64,000 nucleotides of DNA from an uncultured Bacteroides sp. (GCA_945874355.1 CAMCGB010000003.1:140186-204185); one strand, 5' to 3'. Shown: positions 15,064 to 25,949, numbered from the stretch's first letter. The notes: a model not told the origin generated them from the letters alone. Program-made: numbers and translations.

Positions 15064-18000
15064 CTACTTGGTTATTGCATTTCGAAGGTCTTCGTAGTTG
15101 GTAACAACGTCATACATAACATTGGAACCACTGATTGTTTCAAAATGCTTCCTTGCACATTCTATCTTTGACTTTTCGGATTCTCGAAGCTGAGATTCCT
15201 TCAGTGACCCCTTTGTTTCAGCCACAAAATAGATATGCTTGATATCTGGCCCCTCATTGAAAACAATAGCCCAGTCAGGATTATAGTGGCCTACTGGCGT
15301 ATTGATATAGAATCCTCCTGGAAGCTTTGTATAGACAACAACATCATTATGATGTTCAAGCTCTTTTGCGAAAGACATTTCTGTTCCTGCTGAATCAACA
15401 ATGACGAGGTCATACAATGACTTCTCAGACTCAAGGGCATTAACACCAAGCTTGCCCTTCAGGGTTGAATTGCTGAAGATATCCGACTCAAACGCTTTAT
15501 TGAGCTTATGATACTTCACGTGCTCAATGACAGCTATGGCTTTACACTCATTGATGATGTTGCTTGCCTTGATAATGAACTCTTCTGGATTCTGCTTGAA
15601 TTGTTCAAAAGTGAGTGGCTTTATCCCCTGAAGAATTGCAACAACAGCCTTCCTGGTAAGTTGAGTATTCTCAACAAGCTTACCAATCAAATCATATTTC
15701 ACAGAAGAACCAATAACCTCATTTGCAGATTCTTCACCTGTTGAAATGATTTTCATGGCTTCTCCAGACTCAAGTTTGCTCTTGCTCTCAATGCGGTCCA
15801 TCCTTCCAGTAACGACCTGAACAAGGATATCTGTCACCTTCAAATGCTTATCAAGAGCGCAGATAGACTTCTCTATAAGTTCTTCCGTCTTGAAGTCAAC
15901 AGTATAGTATGTCTGCTGATTGATGCTCTTCCATAGCTTTTGGAACTCAGAACTCTGAAATCTCTTCTCCTTGAACTTCGCCTCAGAAATCTCACGGCCA
16001 TTACTAATCTTGATGGCAGAAGGATTGAATACAGAGTCAAGCTTCTTTACAATGTCATTCTTGAATTCATTGAATGAAATATCGTCATCGTCGAAATCCA
16101 GAGTCCCATTCTTCTTATCCTCGTGATATTTTTCAGTCAGCTGTCCTTCTTTGGTGATGTATTTCTTTAGACGCAGCACTGTTCTCAGATCGTCAGCATC
16201 GTCCTCATTCAATGTCTTTTGCTCACCGTTAGCAGTTGTGACAATAAGACCAATAAACAGAGACTTATCAACCTTGATAGGACGGTCTCCAACAGCTTCT
16301 GCAAATTCTTTCTGCAGCTTGGAAGCAAAATCAGCATAGGACTCACTAGCAATAACGGTAAGGTCATTGATTTCGAAGATACTGCCGTGAAGGACGTTCT
16401 CATCTTGCCTTTCACCATTCTTATTGACGCAGAGACGCATACCACGGCCAACCTCTTGACGCTTCTTTGTCGTGCTGTCGCTATCCTTCAATGTGCAAAT
16501 CTGGAACACATTAGGGTTATCCCAACCTTCCTTGAGCGCAGAGTGGGAGAATATGAATCTGGTCGGTTCTTCAAAAGAAAGAAGGCGTTCCTTATCTTTC
16601 ATAATCAGGTCGTATGCAGAGACGTCCGAACTGCTTTCACTCTTCAGCTCTGATGCCGATGGCTGAATGTAGTGACCCTTCTTATCACGAGAAAAATATC
16701 CGTTGTGGACTTCTTCTGCAGAGAACTTTTCGAGATAACTCAAGTAATCCTGGTCTTCATCCAATGTAAGCTGGAGAGAGCCGATATAATTATTATACTC
16801 TTCCTCGAACATCTGAGCATACAAGCCATTCTCATAATGTGAGCCGGAGCTGTACACACGGTAATTATCAACGTGGTCAATGAAGAATAGGGAAAGACAC
16901 TTAATACCAAGTTTATACAGCTTGCGCTCCTTATCAATGTGAGCTTTGATTGTCTCACTGATTTGAGCTCGACGAATTACCTGCTCATTAACAGCTCCGA
17001 TGACATCACCTTCATAGAGGGTAATTCCATTCAGAAGGGTGATACACTTGTTATACCCATCGATTGTCTCGATGCGATAGTGATTTGAGTACTCCTCAAG
17101 CTGACCGGAATTTTGGTAAATATCAAAGCCATCGCTGACTAACTGCGTTACCTGCTTTATACCGGTTGATATCTTCTTGTCAAAACCAATCCTGGCACGC
17201 GGATTACCTTCTGACAGTTCAATACTCTCAAGATAGAGATAGCCATTTGTGGCCGTGCTGCCTTTCTGCTGGACGGCTTTAACAGTAATCTGCTTTACAA
17301 GTTTCTGGTTATAGGCATCCATAGCATCGAGACGATACACCATATTTACAATATCGTCAGCTCTATGAGTTGCACTGTACAGGAGCGTAAACAGCGGACC
17401 AAATTCCTGAAGCCTATTTCGGGTGGCATTATTTTTATCGGCACCAAGAACAGACTGAGGTTCATCGATAATCAATATAGGACGTGTTGATGCAATCACA
17501 TCTATAGGCTTGCGGGAACGGAATGCATCCAACTTCATATAAATACGTCGTGCATCTTCGCCTCTTGCAGCAAAAGCCTGAGTGTTGATAATCATCACGT
17601 GCATGTTGCTATCGCTGGCAAACTGATCTATTTTTGTAAGCTGTTTGGAGTCATACACAAAAGACTGAATACGCTTGCCATATTCAGCAGCGAAATGCTC
17701 ACTCATTATCTCAAAAGACTTGCAGACACCCTCGCGGATAGCTATAGATGGCACTACGATGATGAACTTGCTCCAGCCATAGAGTTTGTTGAGTTCATAC
17801 ATCGTCTTGATGTATGTGTAAGTCTTTCCGGTTCCGGTCTCCATCTCGATTGTAAGACGAAGGTCTGACATACTTACGGTCTCAGATGGCTTCAGCATAT
17901 AGCTCATCTGCACCTTACGAATATTATCAAGAATCTGGGACTGAGAAAGTTCTATTTTGCTATTCCTGTAACCAACCTCCTCAAACAGAGTTGAACCTGC

Positions 18001-18129
18001 TGCAGAACCTGCATCAAGCGTGAAGTCAGCCATTGAAGCATTGCGTTGACCGAAAAATACGTCGGTAACAGCTTTGGCTGCATCGGTCTGGAATTTTTGG
18101 TTTTTGAATTTAAGTTTCATCTGTGCCAT
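15064..18129 (-). CDS. res: type III restriction enzyme Res subunit
   Basis: This 1021-residue protein has SF2 helicase motifs: METGTGKT (Walker A, about residue 97), IIDEPQS (motif II, near 225) and a QEVGRGMRL motif VI. A C-terminal nuclease-like segment reads NPDWAIVF ... AETKGS (PD-ExK pattern). Type III Res cuts DNA after ATP-driven communication between sites and needs Mod for recognition. It is the last gene of the minus-strand operon, 3 bases after mod1. ATG at 18129 is chosen over a GTG one codon upstream. Length fits the family. Confidence 0.92.
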   Translation of the reverse strand: MAQMKLKFKNQKFQTDAAKAVTDVFFGQRNASMADFTLDAGSAAGSTLFEEVGYRNSKIELSQSQILDNIRKVQMSYMLKPSETVSMSDLRLTIEMETGTGKTYTYIKTMYELNKLYGWSKFIIVVPSIAIREGVCKSFEIMSEHFAAEYGKRIQSFVYDSKQLTKIDQFASDSNMHVMIINTQAFAARGEDARRIYMKLDAFRSRKPIDVIASTRPILIIDEPQSVLGADKNNATRNRLQEFGPLFTLLYSATHRADDIVNMVYRLDAMDAYNQKLVKQITVKAVQQKGSTATNGYLYLESIELSEGNPRARIGFDKKISTGIKQVTQLVSDGFDIYQNSGQLEEYSNHYRIETIDGYNKCITLLNGITLYEGDVIGAVNEQVIRRAQISETIKAHIDKERKLYKLGIKCLSLFFIDHVDNYRVYSSGSHYENGLYAQMFEEEYNNYIGSLQLTLDEDQDYLSYLEKFSAEEVHNGYFSRDKKGHYIQPSASELKSESSSDVSAYDLIMKDKERLLSFEEPTRFIFSHSALKEGWDNPNVFQICTLKDSDSTTKKRQEVGRGMRLCVNKNGERQDENVLHGSIFEINDLTVIASESYADFASKLQKEFAEAVGDRPIKVDKSLFIGLIVTTANGEQKTLNEDDADDLRTVLRLKKYITKEGQLTEKYHEDKKNGTLDFDDDDISFNEFKNDIVKKLDSVFNPSAIKISNGREISEAKFKEKRFQSSEFQKLWKSINQQTYYTVDFKTEELIEKSICALDKHLKVTDILVQVVTGRMDRIESKSKLESGEAMKIISTGEESANEVIGSSVKYDLIGKLVENTQLTRKAVVAILQGIKPLTFEQFKQNPEEFIIKASNIINECKAIAVIEHVKYHKLNKAFESDIFSNSTLKGKLGVNALESEKSLYDLVIVDSAGTEMSFAKELEHHNDVVVYTKLPGGFYINTPVGHYNPDWAIVFNEGPDIKHIYFVAETKGSLKESQLRESEKSKIECARKHFETISGSNVMYDVVTNYEDLRNAITK

Positions 18130-18132
18130 CAC

Positions 18133-20097
18133 TTAAATCACTTTTACATTGTTAATTACATCTTGCTCTGTCCAGTTGCATTTCTGCTTGAAAAGTTCAA
18201 AGAGATTCATTTTCTGAGATGCCTCGTCAAAGTTGCTGTCTCTGAATACGACACGAAGCGGATTCATATCAGCAATCTTGTCAATGACAACATCGGTAAT
18301 CTTACCATCAAAGCAAGCAACGAGGTCTCCATCATTGACGTTGTGAATTGTACAGTTTGCCTCTTTGATGGATGAAACAGGCAGTGTCAATTCCACACCC
18401 CAGCGCAGCATACAATCAAAGAGTAAGTCAAGGTCTGTTCTGTCTTTCTTGATGTTATCCTCCAAGCCAGTGAGCAGTGTCTGTGAGTACTCTGTCGGCG
18501 AGAAATACACATCCTTCATATTTGAAGAATCACACTTAAATACACGGAAGCCTGTGTCAAGATTATGGACATCAGAATGTGCTTCTTTTACCTTTTTACC
18601 AGCCCTTGAAATACGCTCCTTTGCTACTTCACAGATACAATGATTACGGTTGATAGAATCGCAAAGTGAGATCGCATTGTTAACGACAACGCGTTCTTTG
18701 TCCTCTGCTAAAGAAAGCATTTCGTCTAAATCTTCTGGGTATTGCACCATAATGAATTTCCTATTTCCATTATCCTCGGAATTTAATTCAAAGACTGCCT
18801 GTGCAGTTGTAGAACTTCCTGAAAAGAAGTCCATTACAATAAAATCTTTATCATCAATATACCTAATAAGATACTTGATTAAGGATACAGGTTTCGGATA
18901 TGAAAATACTTTTTCAGAGAATAGTTTTGACATCTCAGCATTTGCAGACAAAACATCACCGACTACTGAATTTGGGATTAGTTTTGTAGGGCTCATTACA
19001 CTATCGCCAGGTTTATTTGAATAAGGGACAAAATTATCTCCTTTGATAATAATTTCAGTACCGTTAGCAATCTCACGTTCCAGATTTTCTTGTCCCCAAA
19101 TCATATGGCCTTTAAGACGAAAGCTATTGATTATCTTACCTTTTTCTACTATTGCATCGTCAAGAAGGGTGTAAGAATCTCTTACTCCAGCTTTATATAT
19201 TCCGTCACCAAGAAAGGTCTTTACAACTCCAGCCGGGAAAGAAAGCACGCTTTCCTTCATACTTGACTTAGTAAGTGAAGGTAATCCTTCTTTTGGTTTA
19301 ATCTCCCCAATTAGTTTTGTTATATTGGATTTATCTTTGGCAATACAAAGTACATATTCTCCATTCCGTCTCATTATTTTGGAACTATTATCTGGCCTGA
19401 ATGTGCTTTCCCAAATATAAGTCTCTATGTAATTTGACGTTCCAAAGACTTCTGTAACGATTTTTTTGAGGTTGTCAATTTCCTGCTCTCCAATTGAAAT
19501 GAAGATAATTCCATCCGGTGATAACAATGAACGGGCGACTAGAAGTCGCATATAAATCATACTACACCATCTAGAATGGAAACGTCCTGAAGATTCAAGA
19601 TTTTTAATTAATTTATTACCTTTTTCGTCCAGAAGATTAGCTTCTTGTACATACTCTTTATCTGACATGTCATATCTGTCAGGATAAATAAAGTCCTTTC
19701 CGGTATTATAAGGAGGGTCAATATATATCATCTTCACTTTCCCCATATATGAGTTCTGGAGCAGTTTTAACACTTCAAGGTTATCTCCTTCAATGTAAAG
19801 GTTTTGGGTAGTATCCCAGTCAATGGATTCTTCGGGACACGGCCTTAACGTCTTGTTGATTGAAGCTGCAGCATCGCGTTGCGCAGCACGTTTCCCAACC
19901 CAATTAAAATCGTATGACTCAGGAGCACTCTCCTCCGCATTATCTCCGAGGAGAGAACGGAGTTTATTAAAATCTACTACTCTTTTTACCCCCCCCTGAT
20001 TATCAGCCACTTCCGTAAAGCAGGAAGGACAAATCTGATAAAGTGCGTCAAGATTAAATTGAGACCCTTCTACAGTAGTCATATTAAGATGTTCCAT
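18133..20097 (-). CDS. mod: type III Mod-like adenine methyltransferase, copy 1
   Basis: This 654-residue protein has DPPYNTG (motif IV, residues 127-133) before DFFSGSSTT (motif I, about 415). That order is the beta class of N6-adenine methyltransferases, as in type III Mod. A CPSC pair near residue 23 lies in the N-terminal region. The segment between the two motifs, where target recognition sits, differs strongly from the neighbouring copy. The first 130 and last 90 residues are nearly identical to it. The start lies one base after the stop of copy 2. It would methylate the recognition site and guide Res. Confidence 0.92.
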   Translation of the reverse strand: MEHLNMTTVEGSQFNLDALYQICPSCFTEVADNQGGVKRVVDFNKLRSLLGDNAEESAPESYDFNWVGKRAAQRDAAASINKTLRPCPEESIDWDTTQNLYIEGDNLEVLKLLQNSYMGKVKMIYIDPPYNTGKDFIYPDRYDMSDKEYVQEANLLDEKGNKLIKNLESSGRFHSRWCSMIYMRLLVARSLLSPDGIIFISIGEQEIDNLKKIVTEVFGTSNYIETYIWESTFRPDNSSKIMRRNGEYVLCIAKDKSNITKLIGEIKPKEGLPSLTKSSMKESVLSFPAGVVKTFLGDGIYKAGVRDSYTLLDDAIVEKGKIINSFRLKGHMIWGQENLEREIANGTEIIIKGDNFVPYSNKPGDSVMSPTKLIPNSVVGDVLSANAEMSKLFSEKVFSYPKPVSLIKYLIRYIDDKDFIVMDFFSGSSTTAQAVFELNSEDNGNRKFIMVQYPEDLDEMLSLAEDKERVVVNNAISLCDSINRNHCICEVAKERISRAGKKVKEAHSDVHNLDTGFRVFKCDSSNMKDVYFSPTEYSQTLLTGLEDNIKKDRTDLDLLFDCMLRWGVELTLPVSSIKEANCTIHNVNDGDLVACFDGKITDVVIDKIADMNPLRVVFRDSNFDEASQKMNLFELFKQKCNWTEQDVINNVKVI

Positions 20098-20098
20098 A

Positions 20099-22006
20099 CT
20101 ATATCACTTTTACATTGTTTATTACTTCCTTGTCTGACCAGTCACATTTTTGCTTGAAAAGCTCAAACAAATTCATCTTTTGAGAAGCCTCTTCAAAACT
20201 TTTGTCGCGGAATACAACTCGAAGCGGATTCATTTCAGCAATGGCAGAAATAATATCTTCAGTTATAATGCCGTCGAAGCAGGCAACAAGATCACCATCG
20301 TTAACGTTGTGAATTGTGCAATCTCCAACAGTTTTCTTTGATATCGGTAATGACAATTCCACACCCCAGCGAAGCATACAATCGAAAAGAAGGTCAAGGT
20401 CTGTACGGTCTTCATTAATATTATCCAGATAAGAATCAAGTCCTTCCTGGCTATATGCATCCGGTGAAATCATTACATCTTTAAAGTTTGATGAATCACA
20501 TTTGAAAGCCCTGAATCCTAAATCAAATGAAGTTGTAAGGGTCGGATTATCTTCCTTTATTTTATTGCCAGCCCTGCGAATGCGTTCTTTTGCTATTTCA
20601 GGGATTGTCGCATATCCTGCTTGGTAAGCTTCACTATCTTCATTGGTTGTTTCAGGAAGTTGGACCAGAATGAATCTACGAAGTCCTCCATCTTCAGCAT
20701 TCAACTGAAGAACAGCATCTGCTGTGGTCGCTGAACCAGAAAAGAAATCAAGCACTAATGCATTTTTATCATTTAATATTTTCAAAAAAAAGCGAATCAG
20801 AGAACTTGGCTTTGGGAAAGAAAATATCTTTCCTCCCATCAATGAAGTAATCTCTTTCGTCCCATCTTGTGACATTCCAATATTATCATCCAGTTTAGTA
20901 GAGACAGCAACTCTTCCAAAATCATCTCCTGCTTTCTTCATATCATCCTCTTTCCAATAACGAAGAACAGGTTTGCTAATCTTCAAAAAGTCATAATCGT
21001 TAGGGAACACGATTCGGCTTGCAGCATAATACTCTTTGAATGTTTCCTCTGTAATCGCCCAAGTTCGATTAGGATTAGCAGGGTATTCATCACCTGTTTT
21101 AGGATTTACGATTGTAAAATAACTATTTGGACGCTCGCTTGCCGTTGTCTGCTTTGTCAAATCGTGCACTCGCCAAGGACGATTCGGAAAATCAGGTGTT
21201 TCATAATATTTTCGTCCTTCTCCCTCTATACTTGCCAAAAATTGTTCTGATTTTGCATAAATAACAATCCACTCATAATCTTGTGATATGCCAAATGGGA
21301 CATCAGATTTTGCGGTTCTTTTTCGCCAAGGAAAAGTTGCAACAAAATTTGTTGGACCGAACACCTCATTGCATATCTTTTTCAAATTGTCAATCTCGTT
21401 GTCATCTATTGATATGAAGATGGCACCATTATCATTTAAAAGAGTTCTAGCTACCAATAGCCTTGAATACATCATACTACACCAATCAGAATGAAATGCT
21501 CCATTCGAATAAGTGTTCTTTACAAGGCGACGTCCTATTTCATCAACTATAGAACTTTTATACTCTTCTTCGCTCAGAGAATGATTATCATTATACACGA
21601 AATCGTTTCCCGTATTGTACGGCGGGTCAATATATATCATCTTGACCTTACCCATATACGAATTCTGAAGAAGCTTCAAAACTTCAAGATTGTCACCCTC
21701 TATATAAAGGTTTTGAGTGGTGTCCCAATCTACTGATTCTTCTGGGCAGGGGCGAAGCGTCTTGCTGATTGGGGCTGCTGCTTCTCTTTGGGCAGCTCGT
21801 TTGCCAACCCATGTGAAATCATATACCTCCGGCTCATTATCTTCTATATTGTCTCCAAGGAGAGAGCGAAGCTTCGACCAGTCAATAGCTCGTTTTATGG
21901 AGCCATCTTCTGACTTTGATTCTGTAAAACACGAAGGACAAATCCTATAAAGCGCATCCAAGTTCAGTTGCGCTCCATCAGTAGTTGTCTTGCTTAAATG
22001 TTCCAT
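20099..22006 (-). CDS. mod: type III Mod-like adenine methyltransferase, copy 2
   Basis: This 635-residue beta-class methyltransferase has DPPYNTG near residue 127 and DFFSGSATT near 400. It shares the N-terminal block (CPSCFTE, KLRSLLGDN, WVGKRAAQR, LRPCPEES) and C-terminal block (NPLRVVFRD, MNLFELFKQKC, VINNVKVI) with copy 1. The central target-recognition part is unrelated (TFPWRKRTAKSD and onward). Two intact Mods with one Res suggest two specificities sharing one nuclease. The pair most likely arose by duplication with replacement of the central segment. Confidence 0.92.
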   Translation of the reverse strand: MEHLSKTTTDGAQLNLDALYRICPSCFTESKSEDGSIKRAIDWSKLRSLLGDNIEDNEPEVYDFTWVGKRAAQREAAAPISKTLRPCPEESVDWDTTQNLYIEGDNLEVLKLLQNSYMGKVKMIYIDPPYNTGNDFVYNDNHSLSEEEYKSSIVDEIGRRLVKNTYSNGAFHSDWCSMMYSRLLVARTLLNDNGAIFISIDDNEIDNLKKICNEVFGPTNFVATFPWRKRTAKSDVPFGISQDYEWIVIYAKSEQFLASIEGEGRKYYETPDFPNRPWRVHDLTKQTTASERPNSYFTIVNPKTGDEYPANPNRTWAITEETFKEYYAASRIVFPNDYDFLKISKPVLRYWKEDDMKKAGDDFGRVAVSTKLDDNIGMSQDGTKEITSLMGGKIFSFPKPSSLIRFFLKILNDKNALVLDFFSGSATTADAVLQLNAEDGGLRRFILVQLPETTNEDSEAYQAGYATIPEIAKERIRRAGNKIKEDNPTLTTSFDLGFRAFKCDSSNFKDVMISPDAYSQEGLDSYLDNINEDRTDLDLLFDCMLRWGVELSLPISKKTVGDCTIHNVNDGDLVACFDGIITEDIISAIAEMNPLRVVFRDKSFEEASQKMNLFELFKQKCDWSDKEVINNVKVI

Positions 22007-22016
22007 ATTATGCAGT

Positions 22017-22694
22017 TTATTTCAATTTATTCAATTCTTCTTTCAGCAAATCAAGCTCTTTCTTTTTTGCCTTCACCTGTTTGTTCATCTCAATCTGAAC
22101 ATTGAATTGAGGCTCTTTACGGACTTTGGTCTGCAAGGCCTTCAGTTCCTTCTCAACTTGAGCGATGTTTTTTCGCAGCTGAACAATCTCGGCCATCGCT
22201 CCTGTTTTATGCTCCCCAATACCGCTGACCTGTGCTACGAAATTGTCATATATGGTCGGAAGTGCTTGGCCTTGTATTTCAAGATGAATATCTTCTGTCG
22301 GCACCCAGGGAGAGACAAAATTCTGGCGTATGGTAAACTTGCTGTGCGTCTTATCAGTCCAGTCCTTATAGTTGACCAGGAGCATCGCTTTGTCTTCATA
22401 GGTGAGTATGAAGACAATGTGATGAGGCATATTTGCATCAATGAAAGAGAACAAATCTGGAGGACAGTCAGGTCCTTTCAGTGTAGCAACGAAGACTTCG
22501 ATTTCGTTGACATCTTCCGTTCCTGAAACATTAAGTGTGGCCGGTGAAAGCTTATATAGCCAAGTTATGCTGACAACATCGTTGACAAAGCGTGTTTTCA
22601 TCTTAAGGTTGACATCCATAAACTTGTAAAACATAGTTTTGGGCACAACCTTATTGACAATGCAACTCTGTGGATATTTCAAGATGTTGTCCAT
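22017..22694 (-). CDS. DUF4391 domain protein
   Basis: This 225-residue protein resembles DUF4391, a family found beside helicase and methyltransferase genes of restriction-like loci. The first 160 residues are a mixed alpha/beta domain. Residues 165-225 are a long charged coiled coil rich in Lys and Glu (MNKQVKAKKKELDLLKEELNKLK region). A coil suggests it bridges or oligomerises components of the complex. It lies between the SNF2 gene (6-base gap) and mod copy 2 (10-base gap). Its biochemical role is unknown. Confidence 0.75.
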   Translation of the reverse strand: MDNILKYPQSCIVNKVVPKTMFYKFMDVNLKMKTRFVNDVVSITWLYKLSPATLNVSGTEDVNEIEVFVATLKGPDCPPDLFSFIDANMPHHIVFILTYEDKAMLLVNYKDWTDKTHSKFTIRQNFVSPWVPTEDIHLEIQGQALPTIYDNFVAQVSGIGEHKTGAMAEIVQLRKNIAQVEKELKALQTKVRKEPQFNVQIEMNKQVKAKKKELDLLKEELNKLK

Positions 22695-22700
22695 ATCGCT

Positions 22701-25700
22701 TTACTTGATTACAAGGAAACAGATGAGTTCAAAGTCATCAAGACCGGCGATATCTCCGACAAGGGCAGTAGTCTCTCCGGAGAAGAAGAGGCTTTCAAGG
22801 TCTGAGGTCTCTTTCTGCTCAACGATGCTGGCAACAGCTTTCTGAAGAAGTTCGCTGTAGTGCGTCATAGAACGGCCATCATCAGTTTCTTCGTTGAACT
22901 GTTTGCAAAGCTCCATATCAGGCTGTTTCTTTCCTTTGCAAGAAACTCGCATAATATCGAGCAAGTGCTTAGGTGAAAGATGGTCACAAAGAATCTCTCC
23001 ATCGTGTGATAGATAGACCATATAGAACGGGTGCAAGAGATTCTGTTTGCCTATGTTGATAGCGTTATTTCGGTTCTTCAGAATATAGATAACACCACTT
23101 TCTGCGGCATTGCTTGCTGGAACAACAGCACTCATACCGAATGGGGTATGCTCGATGTTAGGATTGCTGTTCATATATGAAATCAAGTCCATACGGAACT
23201 CGTTCAATCCAAGATCCATAATGTTGATGCCGGTATCCATATCCTCAAGGTCAACAACTTCTTCCTGAAGCCTCTTAAGCTGACTCCTTCTGTATTCAAG
23301 GTCAGCCTGCTCTTCATTCGACAAAAGAACGTTGCTGGAGCCAGCTCCTGTAATATCCATTCCGGTCATTCTTGCCTCGACGCGGCCTTTCAATTTCAGG
23401 TAATCATCCAGTTCAATATCTGGCCAGTAGTTCACCAGCTGTATAACATCATTCTGTGAGCCAATACGGTCAATACGGCCAAATCGCTGAATGATGCGGA
23501 CTGGGTTCCAATGGATATCGTAGTTGATGAGATAGTCGCAATCCTGAAGGTTCTGACCCTCAGAAATACAATCAGTTGCAATCAACAAATCTATCTCATC
23601 ATCAATTTTTGGCATCAAGACGGCTTTCTCTTTTGACACAGGAGAGAATAGCGTCAGAATGTTGTTGAAATCTGCTCTAACACCTTTAACCGTTGACTTT
23701 ATACCATCACCTGTAATGAGACCGACTTCGATATTGTGCTTACTCTTCATTACAGATGCAAGGTTATCATACAAATACTCAGCTGTGTCAGAGAAGGCAG
23801 TAAAAATGAGAATCTTTCTGTTATCGCCGTTAATTGGGTTGGCAAGTTTCTCACGTATGTTCTCTCGGAGCATCGTCAATTTACTATCGTGCTCAGGAGT
23901 GACATCCTTTAGCATAAACAACAGCAGACCGAATATTTCCTGGTCAGCCATAAGATCGCGCTTCCAGGAACGACAGTCCATATCAGAGAGGGCAACCTTG
24001 GACTTCTTGCCTCCAATGAGGAAATCATTTTCTGATTCATCAGAATCAAACATTCCATCCAAACTAATTGTCTCAAGAATGGCATCTTGGCGAGTCTGGA
24101 GGTAAGTATCAATGACTGAAATTGTATCATCAATCTGCTTCTTTACTCTCTCCAGAGTAAGGCGGAATGAGTTTACAGAAGACTCCAGACGCTTCAGAAG
24201 ATTGATGGCCATCAACTTTTTCAGTCCTTTTTCTCGTCCGGACATTCCTACATTGCGACCTTTTCCATCCTTATCAATATCATATTTGTAACGCTTGGAT
24301 GGAAGGATGTAATCAGATGGCGCATACACGCCGAGATTCATCAAATTGAGGTGATCTGAAATGTCTTTATATGTGATGGCTTTATCGAGGTCTGTCAGGT
24401 GAGGGCGCTTCGAAATCGGCTTAAGCCTCGTAGGAAACTTGCCGATGTCTGTGGTGTCGTAGTACTTCTCGATATGCTTCCTTGACCGTGCAATAGTAAC
24501 GGCATCAAGAACGTGGAAGAAATCGAATGGCAGCATATCAATCAGCCGTTGTGTTGTCCTTTCTTTCGGGTCCTCTATCTTTGCCCAGGCATTATATTGA
24601 GCTTGTGCCAAACGAAAGATATCTTCGATAGGATGGTCTGTTTTCAGCTTGTCGTTAATCAAATCCTGGTCTCCTTCATATGCAAGCTGAAGCTGATTCC
24701 TCAAGTCATTGAATCTGTTGTTGACAGGGGTAGCTGAAAGCATAAGGACCTTTGTCTTTACTCCGGCCCTGATGACTTTGTTCATAAGCTTCAGATACCT
24801 GTTCTCACGAGGGTTTTCATCGTCCTCATCTGTCGTAATCTTACCGCCATTGCGGAAGTTGTGCGATTCATCAATGACAATCAGGTCATAATTGCCCCAA
24901 TTGATTGCAGAAAGGTCAATATCATTCGACATGCCATACTCTCTGGAAAGGTCTGTATGGAAGAGGATATCATAACGAAGGCGGTCCTTCTCAAGAGGGT
25001 TATTCTTGTAGTTCTTCCTAAAAGCATTCCAGTTGGAGAACAATTTCTTCGGGCAAAGCACCAGAACAGATTTGTTCCTATTTTCGTAGTATTTAATTAC
25101 AGACAAGGCGGTGAAAGTCTTACCCAAACCAACGCTGTCTGCAAGAATACATCCATTGTATGTCTCCAGTTTATTGATGATTGCAAGTGCTGCATCCTTC
25201 TGGAAATTATAGAGTTTATTCCAGATTATTGATGACTTGAACCCGGTGGCCTCATTTGCAATATTGTCTTCTGAAATATCATCCAGAAACTCACTGAAGA
25301 TGTTATAAAGTGTGATGAAATATATCAGCTCAGGACTATTCTCTCGATAGATATTAGAGATATTGTCAATAATCTGGTCAGTGACATCGTGAAACTGCTC
25401 GTCATTGTTCCATAATTCGTTGAAAGTCCTAAGATACTGCTTCGAACTTTCTGCATCAACCTTAATAGCAATGTTGCAAAGATTATTGCCTCTCTCACAT
25501 CCAAGGTCAGTAGTCGTAAATCCATTGATAGGCATATAGGTAAACGACTCTTCATCCTCAACATTGATAAAACCAGGCATTCCAGCTGATGTTACATTGG
25601 ACTTAAATGTAACTTTTTTTCGAATCCAATCTGCACACTCTATGGCTATAGCCTTTTGCGTCATCTTGTTACGCAGCTTGACTTCAAATTCAGAACCATA

Positions 25701-25949
25701 TAGGGCACGTTCTCTATCGAGTTTAGGGATATAAAATTCCCTGCGCTGTTTTGCCTCTTTCTCCTTGACAAAAGAAGGGGCAGTGAAAATAAAACGTAGC
25801 TCTTCTATGTTCTGCAGCTGTTCTTTCAGCTCCTCAAAGGCATATATAGAAAAGCAGGCTGATGCTATGCTCAACTTGCTTCCCTTTTTAAGGGATTCCC
25901 GAAGGTCATCAACGACCTTCTTATTTATATTATCGAAAAATTCTTGCAT
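22701..25949 (-). CDS. SNF2-family helicase with PLD-like N-terminal domain
   Basis: This 1082-residue protein begins with a phospholipase-D-like fold (residues 1-150). That domain lacks a recognisable HKD motif, so it is probably inactive. The SNF2 ATPase follows with DSVGLGKT (Walker A, 271-278), DESHNFRN (motif II), SATPVNNR (motif III) and RIIQRFGRIDRIGS (motif VI). Such enzymes translocate on double-stranded DNA and occur in several defence systems. It is the first gene of the operon, so it is transcribed with DUF4391, both mods and res. Its start is 50 bases from the -7 element at 26000. Confidence 0.92.
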   Translation of the reverse strand: MQEFFDNINKKVVDDLRESLKKGSKLSIASACFSIYAFEELKEQLQNIEELRFIFTAPSFVKEKEAKQRREFYIPKLDRERALYGSEFEVKLRNKMTQKAIAIECADWIRKKVTFKSNVTSAGMPGFINVEDEESFTYMPINGFTTTDLGCERGNNLCNIAIKVDAESSKQYLRTFNELWNNDEQFHDVTDQIIDNISNIYRENSPELIYFITLYNIFSEFLDDISEDNIANEATGFKSSIIWNKLYNFQKDAALAIINKLETYNGCILADSVGLGKTFTALSVIKYYENRNKSVLVLCPKKLFSNWNAFRKNYKNNPLEKDRLRYDILFHTDLSREYGMSNDIDLSAINWGNYDLIVIDESHNFRNGGKITTDEDDENPRENRYLKLMNKVIRAGVKTKVLMLSATPVNNRFNDLRNQLQLAYEGDQDLINDKLKTDHPIEDIFRLAQAQYNAWAKIEDPKERTTQRLIDMLPFDFFHVLDAVTIARSRKHIEKYYDTTDIGKFPTRLKPISKRPHLTDLDKAITYKDISDHLNLMNLGVYAPSDYILPSKRYKYDIDKDGKGRNVGMSGREKGLKKLMAINLLKRLESSVNSFRLTLERVKKQIDDTISVIDTYLQTRQDAILETISLDGMFDSDESENDFLIGGKKSKVALSDMDCRSWKRDLMADQEIFGLLLFMLKDVTPEHDSKLTMLRENIREKLANPINGDNRKILIFTAFSDTAEYLYDNLASVMKSKHNIEVGLITGDGIKSTVKGVRADFNNILTLFSPVSKEKAVLMPKIDDEIDLLIATDCISEGQNLQDCDYLINYDIHWNPVRIIQRFGRIDRIGSQNDVIQLVNYWPDIELDDYLKLKGRVEARMTGMDITGAGSSNVLLSNEEQADLEYRRSQLKRLQEEVVDLEDMDTGINIMDLGLNEFRMDLISYMNSNPNIEHTPFGMSAVVPASNAAESGVIYILKNRNNAINIGKQNLLHPFYMVYLSHDGEILCDHLSPKHLLDIMRVSCKGKKQPDMELCKQFNEETDDGRSMTHYSELLQKAVASIVEQKETSDLESLFFSGETTALVGDIAGLDDFELICFLVIK

